From NCBI GenBank assembly GCA_940588625.1, contig CALNPU010000012.1, positions 1-40,000 on the forward strand: DNA of 40,000 nt. Direction: 5' to 3'. The translations under genes and the position numbers were made by a program. Of this stretch, positions 32,204-40,000 are shown piece after piece. Position 1 is the first letter of the stretch, and every line of letters starts with the position of its first letter. This DNA is from an uncultured Caballeronia sp. Its GTDB lineage: Bacteria > Pseudomonadota > Gammaproteobacteria > Burkholderiales > Burkholderiaceae. The notes below the pieces were generated by a model. That model was not told where the DNA came from. It saw only the letters and a list, made by a program, of their open reading frames with translations, and searched no databases.

Positions 32204-32899
32204 TTACTGCGAGAGCGTGGAGTGATCTACGCGCACGCCAACACCCATGGTGCTCGACAATGCGATCTTGCGCAGATACACGCCCTTGCTGGTTGCCGGC
32301 TTGGCCTTTTGAAGGGCTTCCACCAGTGCCGACAAATTCTGACGCAACGACGCCGGCTCAAACGAAGCACGGCCGATGGTTGCGTGGATGATCCCACCCT
32401 TGTCGACGCAGAACCGCACCTGACCAGCCTTTGCGTTACGAACAGCTTGAGCAACGTCAGCGGTAACCGTACCGACCTTCGGGTTCGGCATCAGGCCGCG
32501 CGGGCCGAGAATCTGACCGAGCATACCGACAACGCGCATTGTGTCCGGCGAAGCGATCACAACGTCGAAGTTCAGGTTACCGGCCTTGACTTGCTCAGCC
32601 AGGCCTTCCATACCGACGACTTCTGCGCCGGCTGCACGAGCCTGTTCAGCCTTTTCGCCTTGCGCAAACACAGCAACGCGAACCGACTTGCCGGTGCCTG
32701 CGGGCAACACGACTGAACCGCGAACCACTTGGTCCGACTTCTTCGCGTCGATGCCGAGTTGCACAGCTACGTCAATAGATTCATCGAACTTCGCGCTTGC
32801 GCATTCTTTCACGAGCGAAAGAGCGTCGTCGACGGGATACAGCTTCATACGATCGACCTTGGAGGCGAACGCTTGAAGACGCTTAGAAAGCTTAGCCAT
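32204..32899 (-). CDS. rplA: 50S ribosomal protein L1
   Basis: L1 forms the mobile stalk that releases E-site tRNA and represses its own operon in E. coli by binding the rplK leader. The 231 residues start [20 protein letters not shown]. The signature with [20 protein letters not shown] is at about 126-145 and contains the [10 protein letters not shown] motif. The ATG directly follows the rplK stop (TAAATG), so translation is coupled. Confidence 0.98.
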   Translation of the reverse strand: MAKLSKRLQAFASKVDRMKLYPVDDALSLVKECASAKFDESIDVAVQLGIDAKKSDQVVRGSVVLPAGTGKSVRVAVFAQGEKAEQARAAGAEVVGMEGLAEQVKAGNLNFDVVIASPDTMRVVGMLGQILGPRGLMPNPKVGTVTADVAQAVRNAKAGQVRFCVDKGGIIHATIGRASFEPASLRQNLSALVEALQKAKPATSKGVYLRKIALSSTMGVGVRVDHSTLSQ

Positions 32900-33331
32900 T
32901 TACACGCCCTCCACGGTGATACCCATCGAACGGGCGCTGCCGGTGATCGTACGGACCGCTGCGTCCAGATCCGCTGCCGTCAGGTCAGGCATCTTGGTCT
33001 TTGCGATTTCTTCAGCTTGAGCGCGCGTAATGTTACCGACCTTGTCAGCATTCGGCTTCGGCGAACCCTTCTGGATACCCGCTGCCTTCTTGATCAGAAC
33101 GGTAGCCGGCGGCGTCTTCATGATGAACGTGAAGCTCTTGTCCGCGAATGCTGTAATAACCACCGGCACCGGCAGACCCAGCTCCATCGCTTGAGTCTGC
33201 GCGTTAAACGCCTTGCAGAACTCCATGATGTTCAGGCCGCGCTGGCCCAGTGCCGGACCAACCGGCGGTGACGGATTGGCTTTACCTGCAGGAATCTGCA
33301 GTTTGATAAAGCCGATGATTTTCTTTGCCAT
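32900..33331 (-). CDS. rplK: 50S ribosomal protein L11
   Basis: L11 binds the 23S GTPase-associated centre and is needed for RelA activation; thiostrepton acts at this site. The product is 143 residues from ATG 33331 ([20 protein letters not shown]), including [20 protein letters not shown] at about 21-40. The C-terminal RNA-binding domain contains [19 protein letters not shown] and [12 protein letters not shown]. The chosen start gives the exact family N-terminus. It abuts rplA and lies 157 bases after nusG. Confidence 0.98.
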   Translation of the reverse strand: MAKKIIGFIKLQIPAGKANPSPPVGPALGQRGLNIMEFCKAFNAQTQAMELGLPVPVVITAFADKSFTFIMKTPPATVLIKKAAGIQKGSPKPNADKVGNITRAQAEEIAKTKMPDLTAADLDAAVRTITGSARSMGITVEGV

Positions 33332-33488
33332 GTTGAAAATCTCTGCAGAACGCGTTAGCGTTTGGTGAGGATAATGCGTGCTCGCCAAAATATCGGCTAC
33401 TGACGCTCCTCAACAGCCATAACGCGGACTGTAAGCGCGAACCGCGCTACGAAGTGAACACTTCGAGCACGGCAAAAAACGAATGCTT
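33332..33488. other. nusG-rplK intergenic region
   Basis: There is no gene here. A 6-bp stem with a 3-base loop (33434-33448, AGCGCG/CGCGCT) is the only clear hairpin and lacks a U-run. TTGAGG with TATTTT at 15-base spacing near 33380-33410 is a poor promoter candidate. The E. coli L1-binding leader is in this position before rplK. Confidence 0.35.
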
Positions 33489-34046
33489 TTAAACCTTCTC
33501 GACCTGGCCAAATTCCAGTTCAACGGGGGTCGAACGTCCAAAAATGGTGACAGATACTCGAACGCGCGATTTCTCGTAGTTGACTTCTTCGACATTGCCG
33601 TTGAAATCCGTGAACGGACCGTCCTTGACCCGAACCATCTCGCCCACTTCGAAGAGCGTTTTCGGACGCGGTTTTTCCACGCCTTCCTGCATCTGCGACA
33701 TGATCTTTTCCACTTCACGCGGAGAGATCGGGCTCGGACGATTACGCATCCCACCAACAAAACCTGTCACTTTGGCAGTATTTTTTACCAGGTGCCACGT
33801 TTCGTCCGTCATCTCCATTTCGACGAGCACATAGCCCGGAAAGAAACGACGCTCTGTCACCGACTTGTGCCCCCCCTTCACTTCCACGACTTCTTCGGTC
33901 GGGACGAGAATTTGACCAAACTGATCTTGCATGCCGGCGCGGTCGATGCGCTCCTGAAGCGCACGTTGCACGCTCTTCTCCATACCGGAGTAGGCGTGCA
34001 CGACATACCAACGTTTTCCGCTCGGTGATGCTGGTGCTTCGCTCAT
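33489..34046 (-). CDS. nusG: transcription antitermination/termination factor NusG
   Basis: NusG binds the RNA polymerase clamp, suppresses pausing, and links polymerase to Rho or to S10 of the leading ribosome; its partner genes rpoB, rpoC and rpsJ are all in this window. The 185 residues have the NGN domain at about 10-115 ([20 protein letters not shown], later [20 protein letters not shown]) and a C-terminal KOW domain with [19 protein letters not shown]. It starts one base after the secE stop (TGA-T-ATG), the usual coupled secE-nusG pair. Confidence 0.99.
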   Translation of the reverse strand: MSEAPASPSGKRWYVVHAYSGMEKSVQRALQERIDRAGMQDQFGQILVPTEEVVEVKGGHKSVTERRFFPGYVLVEMEMTDETWHLVKNTAKVTGFVGGMRNRPSPISPREVEKIMSQMQEGVEKPRPKTLFEVGEMVRVKDGPFTDFNGNVEEVNYEKSRVRVSVTIFGRSTPVELEFGQVEKV

Positions 34047-34047
34047 A

Positions 34048-34428
34048 TCATCTCCAACCCAGAATTACCGAGAATATCACCCACTCAATCGACTTATCGC
34101 TAAGCCACAAGAAGATTGCCATGATCAGCACAAATGCGAAGACTACCAGCGTGGTTTGCGTGGCTTCCTTACGTGTCGGCCACACCACCTTACGGACTTC
34201 TTTGTACGAATCTTTAGCAAAGACGATAAAACCCTTTCCCGGTGCGGAGAGAAGACCGACCGCAACACCCGCGATCAAGCCGACAGCCAGCGCGGCGCCG
34301 CGAACGTACCACTCCTGGCCACTCAGCCAGAAGAAACCTACGAACCCGGCCAAGACCAACAATACGCCCGCGGTCAACATCAACTTGTCGCCGGGAGTAT
34401 TTACAGTTTCGACGGAAGGATTCGCCAT
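34048..34428 (-). CDS. secE: protein translocase subunit SecE
   Basis: SecE clamps the two halves of SecY in the inner membrane. The 126-residue, three-TM form is typical of proteobacteria: two N-terminal hydrophobic segments at about 15-34 and 39-58, then the essential conserved region [20 protein letters not shown] at about 75-94 and the last TM at about 95-120. It follows tRNA-Trp by 34 bases and overlaps nothing. The E. coli order tRNA-Trp is not present at this place in E. coli, where thrT-tufB precedes secE directly. Confidence 0.98.
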   Translation of the reverse strand: MANPSVETVNTPGDKLMLTAGVLLVLAGFVGFFWLSGQEWYVRGAALAVGLIAGVAVGLLSAPGKGFIVFAKDSYKEVRKVVWPTRKEATQTTLVVFAFVLIMAIFLWLSDKSIEWVIFSVILGWR

Positions 34429-34462
34429 AATAGCTTAAGCAGCGCTCGAAGGCGCAAGATTG

Positions 34463-34538
34463 TGGCAGGGGCAGAGGGAATCGAACCCCCAACCTTCGGT
34501 TTTGGAGACCGACGCTCTGCCAGTTGAGCTATACCCCT
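34463..34538 (-). tRNA. tRNA-Trp (anticodon CCA)
   Basis: A 76-base cloverleaf starts AGGGGTA and ends CCCCTGCCA with encoded CCA. The anticodon loop CTCCAAA places CCA at 34505-34503. The T arm contains GGTTCGATT. It lies between tuf and secE, only seven bases after a strong hairpin, and is probably released from a long transcript by processing. Confidence 0.97.
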
Positions 34539-34545
34539 AAACCAT

Positions 34546-34575
34546 TTCGGGGTCGGCGATTTCGCCAACCCCGAA
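34546..34575 (-). other. strong hairpin between tuf and tRNA-Trp
   Basis: A 14-bp stem with one G-U pair (34546-34559 with 34562-34575) is followed by ATGGTTTAGG, which runs straight into the tRNA. Lacking a U-run, it is a poor terminator. A processing or 3'-end protecting element for tuf mRNA is as likely. The rest of the tuf-tRNA gap is featureless. Confidence 0.6.
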
Positions 34576-34612
34576 GACTACAGACTACGAGCAATTTCTG
34601 GCTGTGCTCGAT

Positions 34613-35803
34613 TTACTCGAGAACCTTGGCGACGACACCAGCGCCGACGGTACGACCGCCTTCACGGATAGCGAAGCGCAGACCTTCTTCCATCGCGATC
34701 GGAGCGATCAGCTTCACCGTGATCGACACGTTGTCGCCCGGCATGACCATTTCCTTGTCCTTCGGCAACTCGATCGAACCCGTTACGTCCGTGGTACGGA
34801 AGTAGAACTGCGGGCGATAGTTGTTGAAGAACGGCGTGTGACGACCGCCTTCGTCCTTGCTCAGCACGTACACTTCAGCCGTGAAGTGCGTGTGCGGCGT
34901 GATCGAACCCGGCTTGGCCAACACTTGACCACGCTCCACGTCTTCACGCTTCGTGCCACGCAGCAGAATACCCACGTTGTCGCCCGCTTGACCTTGGTCC
35001 AGGAGCTTCCGGAACATTTCCACCCCCGTGCACGTCGTCTTCACCGTCGGCTTGATACCGATGATTTCGATTTCTTCGCCAACCTTCACCACTCCGCGCT
35101 CGATACGACCCGTCACCACCGTGCCGCGACCCGAGATCGAGAACACGTCTTCCACCGGCATCAGGAACGAACCATCAATGGCGCGCTCCGGCGTCGGGAT
35201 GTACGTGTCCAGTGCGTCGGCCAGGTTCATGATCGCCACTTCACCCAGCTCGCCCGTGTCGCCTTCCAGCGCCAGCTTGGCCGAACCCTTGATGATCGGC
35301 GTGTCGTCGCCCGGGAAATCGTACCTCGACAGAAGCTCACGCACTTCCATCTCAACGAGTTCCAACAACTCGGCGTCGTCCACCATGTCGCACTTGTTCA
35401 GGAACACGATGATGTACGGCACGCCAACCTGGCGAGCCAACAGGATGTGCTCACGCGTTTGCGGCATCGGGCCGTCTGCAGCCGAACACACCAGGATCGC
35501 GCCGTCCATCTGCGCCGCACCCGTAATCATGTTCTTCACATAGTCGGCGTGACCCGGGCAGTCAACGTGCGCGTAGTGACGCGCTGCCGTTTCGTACTCG
35601 ACGTGTGCCGTGTTGATCGTGATACCACGCGCCTTTTCTTCCGGCGCTGCATCGATCTGGTCATACGCCTTCGCTTCGCCGCCAAACTTCTTCGACAACA
35701 CTGTCGCGATCGCTGCCGTCAGCGTGGTCTTGCCATGGTCGACGTGACCAATCGTGCCTACGTTGACGTGCGGCTTGGTCCGTTCGAATTTACCTTTTGC
35801 CAT
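34613..35803 (-). CDS. tuf: elongation factor Tu (copy 2, tRNA-tuf operon)
   Basis: This is a second complete EF-Tu gene, 396 residues, with the same G motifs as the copy at 15367-16557 and no nucleotide difference noticed across the 1191 bases. It has its own ribosome site (AGGAG, eight bases upstream) and lies 66 bases after tRNA-Thr. This matches the tufB position of the E. coli tRNA-Thr-Tyr-Gly-Thr-tufB operon. Two copies meet the high demand for EF-Tu; identity is most simply explained by ongoing gene conversion. Confidence 0.99.
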   Translation of the reverse strand: MAKGKFERTKPHVNVGTIGHVDHGKTTLTAAIATVLSKKFGGEAKAYDQIDAAPEEKARGITINTAHVEYETAARHYAHVDCPGHADYVKNMITGAAQMDGAILVCSAADGPMPQTREHILLARQVGVPYIIVFLNKCDMVDDAELLELVEMEVRELLSRYDFPGDDTPIIKGSAKLALEGDTGELGEVAIMNLADALDTYIPTPERAIDGSFLMPVEDVFSISGRGTVVTGRIERGVVKVGEEIEIIGIKPTVKTTCTGVEMFRKLLDQGQAGDNVGILLRGTKREDVERGQVLAKPGSITPHTHFTAEVYVLSKDEGGRHTPFFNNYRPQFYFRTTDVTGSIELPKDKEMVMPGDNVSITVKLIAPIAMEEGLRFAIREGGRTVGAGVVAKVLE

Positions 35804-35869
35804 TTTCGACTCCTAACAGGAATTTTTCCGTACCTTGCGCCGCGCGCAAACAGTGTGGACTAGGTTGCC

Positions 35870-35944
35870 TGGTGCCCATGAGCAGGATCGAACTGCTGAC
35901 CTCTCCCTTACCAAGGGAGCGCTCTACCACTGAGCCACATGGGC
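35870..35944 (-). tRNA. tRNA-Thr (anticodon GGT)
   Basis: This is a 75-base cloverleaf from GCCCATG to CATGGGCACCA, with CCA encoded. The anticodon loop TTGGTAA puts GGT at 35912-35910. The T loop is GTTCGATCC. It is the third tRNA of the tRNA-Tyr-Gly-Thr-tuf transcript. Confidence 0.97.
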
Positions 35945-35956
35945 GGACCTTGATAC

Positions 35957-36030
35957 TGGAGCGGGTGAAGGGAATCGAACCCTCGTCATAAGCTTGGAAG
36001 GCTTCTGCTCTACCATTGAGCTACACCCGC
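35957..36030 (-). tRNA. tRNA-Gly (anticodon TCC)
   Basis: This is a 74-base cloverleaf from GCGGGTG to CACCCGCTCCA, CCA encoded. The anticodon loop CTTCCAA places TCC at 35998-35996. It lies 12 bases before tRNA-Thr and 36 after tRNA-Tyr on the same strand. Confidence 0.97.
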
Positions 36031-36066
36031 TTTGGTCTAACGATTCCCGACGCTTGCTACATGTTC

Positions 36067-36153
36067 TGGTGGAGGAGGCTGGATTCGAACCAGCGTAGGC
36101 GGTAAGCCAACAGATTTACAGTCTGCCCCCTTTAGCCACTCGGGCACCCCTCC
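36067..36153 (-). tRNA. tRNA-Tyr (anticodon GTA)
   Basis: This is an 87-base class II tRNA with a long variable arm (CTTACCGCC region), from GGAGGGG to CCTCCACCA with CCA encoded. The anticodon loop CTGTAAA places GTA at 36119-36117. It is the first gene behind the promoter at 36168-36196. Confidence 0.97.
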
Positions 36154-36167
36154 GCAGATATCTTACG

Positions 36168-36196
36168 ATTATGAGGGAACATCGCTGTTGCGTCAA
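36168..36196 (-). promoter_or_regulatory. sigma-70 promoter of the tRNA-Tyr-Gly-Thr-tuf operon
   Basis: -35 TTGACG (36196-36191) and -10 CATAAT (36173-36168) with a 17-base spacer match consensus at five of six positions each. It sits between the rRNA operon terminator and tRNA-Tyr, so this unit is transcribed independently of rrn. Confidence 0.75.
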
Positions 36197-36209
36197 GCTT
36201 ATAGTCGTT

Positions 36210-36247
36210 CTGAAATGCAAAACCCCACCTTTGCGGGGTGGGGGTTT
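36210..36247 (-). terminator. rRNA operon terminator
   Basis: Inverted repeat AAACCCCACC (36220-36229) with GGTGGGGGTTT (36237-36247), one bulged base, lies 37 bases after 5S. The transcript ends GGTTTTGCATTT. It is the expected terminator of the rrn operon. Confidence 0.75.
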
Positions 36248-36284
36248 CTGAGAGCTGCGATGGAGCTGACAGCGAGAATGAGGA

Positions 36285-36399
36285 GCCTGACGATTACCTA
36301 CTTTCACACGGGTATCTGCACTATCATTGGCGTGGAGTCGTTTCACGGTCCTGTTCGGGATGGGAAGGGGTGGTACCAACTCGCTATGGTCATCAGGCA
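36285..36399 (-). rRNA. rrf: 5S ribosomal RNA
   Basis: About 115 bases from TGCCTGATGACCATAGCGAG to the complementary end TCGTCAGGC. The conserved internal part CCCATCCCGAACAGGACCGT and the GTAGGTAATCG helix are present. It is complete, with closing helix intact. Exact ends are estimated from the terminal helix. Confidence 0.96.
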
Positions 36400-36632
36400 T
36401 AAGGGGCTGTTGTATCGGTGTTGAGTCGATACAACCAATCTGGGGAAGAAGTAGTCGAGTTCGCTCTTTGTTGGAGCGCCTCGTTGTTACTGGTGTTACT
36501 GGTGTTGCTTTGGGTTGTGTTTGTTTGCACAACACCGATCTCAACCTGAATGCGGATTGCCTGCCCCCTTCGGGGGATGCGATCCAAGTTAGCGCTAAAG
36601 CGCTAACTTGGATCGCAAAACACACTGGTTAT
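36400..36632 (-). other. 23S-5S spacer
   Basis: About 230 bases without tRNA or gene. It holds three clear stems: a 9-bp one (36409-36417 with 36427-36435), a 5-bp C/G one (36564-36576) and a perfect 18-bp one (36578-36617). A direct nine-base repeat GTTACTGGT occurs twice at 36486-36503. Such stems are probably processing and antitermination context for the rRNA precursor. Confidence 0.6.
36578..36617. repeat. perfect 18-bp palindromic hairpin in the 23S-5S spacer
   Basis: Arms 36578-36595 and 36600-36617 are exact complements around the 4-base loop TAAA. It lies just beyond the 3' end of 23S. It is the longest perfect stem seen in the window. Confidence 0.8.
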
Positions 36633-39517
<2,885 letters not shown>

Positions 39518-39861
39518 CTATAACGAGTGCGTCTCGGAGCATCCCACCTACACCGAACCGAAGCTCAGCATCTGTGGAAACTCTTTCACCCCGCCATAGG
39601 TTGAGTATTCGTGTTGCGCTGTATTCCAAAGCAATCTTTCGATCACCTTTTCATACATTGATACAATCACAACCCTGATCATCCTAATCACGCCCATCTC
39701 TAAGCGCTTTCAAATGACCTTTACTACTTCTTCCAGATTGTTAAAGAACGACAGCATCACTTAAAGCGCCTTGCCTTAAACGACTTACTGACTGGCTCAA
39801 TCGCCAATGCGCATCACTCTTTACTTAAACTCTTCGTTTAAGAGTGCTGTGCATTGATGAT
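39518..39861 (-). other. 16S-23S spacer, part between tRNA-Ala and 23S
   Basis: These 344 bases contain no gene. A boxA-like antitermination element lies at 39739-39750. A stem CTTAAAC/GTTTAAG is near 39825-39842, nested in CACTCTT/AAGAGTG. Otherwise the sequence is A/T-rich and unremarkable. Confidence 0.65.
39739..39750 (-). promoter_or_regulatory. boxA-like antitermination element upstream of 23S
   Basis: CGTTCTTTAACA on the transcript matches the rRNA boxA core (E. coli TGCTCTTTAACA) at nearly all positions. boxA RNA recruits NusB and S10 (NusE), and NusG is part of the complex; both rpsJ and nusG are in this window. Confidence 0.65.
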
Positions 39862-39937
39862 TGGTGGAGGATGACGGGATCGAACCGACGACCCCCTGCT
39901 TGCAAAGCAGGTGCTCTCCCAGCTGAGCTAATCCCCC
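39862..39937 (-). tRNA. tRNA-Ala (anticodon TGC)
   Basis: This is a 76-base cloverleaf from GGGGGATTAGC to ATCCTCCACCA, CCA encoded. The anticodon loop TTTGCAA places TGC at 39904-39902. It lies in the 16S-23S spacer as in most proteobacterial rrn operons, usually after tRNA-Ile, which would be beyond the window. Confidence 0.97.
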
Positions 39938-40000
39938 CCCCAGTACCTCGATGCTGAAAGGTCCGTGATTTCACCGCTTGGGAAATTAACATTCATTAAT
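39938..40000 (-). other. 16S-23S spacer, upstream of tRNA-Ala (partial)
   Basis: The remaining 63 bases are spacer sequence and show no tRNA end. With the last base of tRNA-Ala they form a run of nine C residues at 39933-39941. 16S rRNA should lie further right. Confidence 0.6.

Noticed and set aside
33380-33410. TTGAGG / TATTTT promoter candidate before rplK
   Set aside because: Spacing of 15 bases and weak boxes; not enough to call.
36486-36503. Tandem GTTACTGGT repeat in the 23S-5S spacer
   Set aside because: Only two copies; too short to be a repeat array, CRISPR or integration site.
39933-39941. Run of nine C residues at the 5' end of tRNA-Ala
   Set aside because: Mostly the normal G-rich acceptor stem plus adjacent spacer bases; its exact length may also be a sequencing uncertainty.

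Overview
The window is a 40-kb, almost entirely minus-strand block of the core transcription and translation machinery of a betaproteobacterium, most likely Burkholderia sensu lato (Burkholderia, Paraburkholderia or Caballeronia). This rests on protein sequences, on the gene order joining the beta (rplKAJL-rpoBC), str, S10, spc and alpha operons in one run, on recQ between rpoC and rpsL, and on rRNA character. No assignment below this level is supported.

Layout in transcription order, from the right end leftwards. First comes the 3' half of an rRNA operon: 16S-23S spacer with tRNA-Ala(TGC), complete 23S, 5S, then a terminator. 16S and probably tRNA-Ile lie outside the window. Next, from a strong promoter, come tRNA-Tyr, tRNA-Gly, tRNA-Thr and tuf, followed by tRNA-Trp, secE, nusG, rplK, rplA, rplJ, rplL, rpoB and rpoC. 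After a double hairpin comes recQ. The str group (rpsL, rpsG, fusA, second tuf, rpsJ) follows. A terminator and promoter between rpsJ and rplC start the S10 operon proper (rplC, rplD, rplW, rplB, rpsS, rplV, rpsC, rplP, rpmC, rpsQ). A further promoter lies in the rpsQ-rplN gap before the spc and alpha genes (rplN, rplX, rplE, rpsN, rpsH, rplF, rplR, rpsE, rpmD, rplO, secY, infA, rpmJ, rpsM, rpsK, rpsD, rpoA, rplQ). The block ends at a strong terminator after rplQ.

The left 0.5 kb is the only accessory DNA. It holds two decayed IS66-type fragments in opposite orientations: a tnpC C-terminus broken across three frames (+) and a truncated tnpA-like frame (-).

All core genes look intact, with family-typical lengths and wild-type residues at the main rifampicin, streptomycin and macrolide sites that were inspected. 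The informative parts are the non-coding junctions, where terminators, promoters and long hairpins suggest that the continuous gene run is divided into transcription units different from those of E. coli. I found no sign of an undescribed defence, metabolic or mobile system; the most unusual elements are listed as findings.
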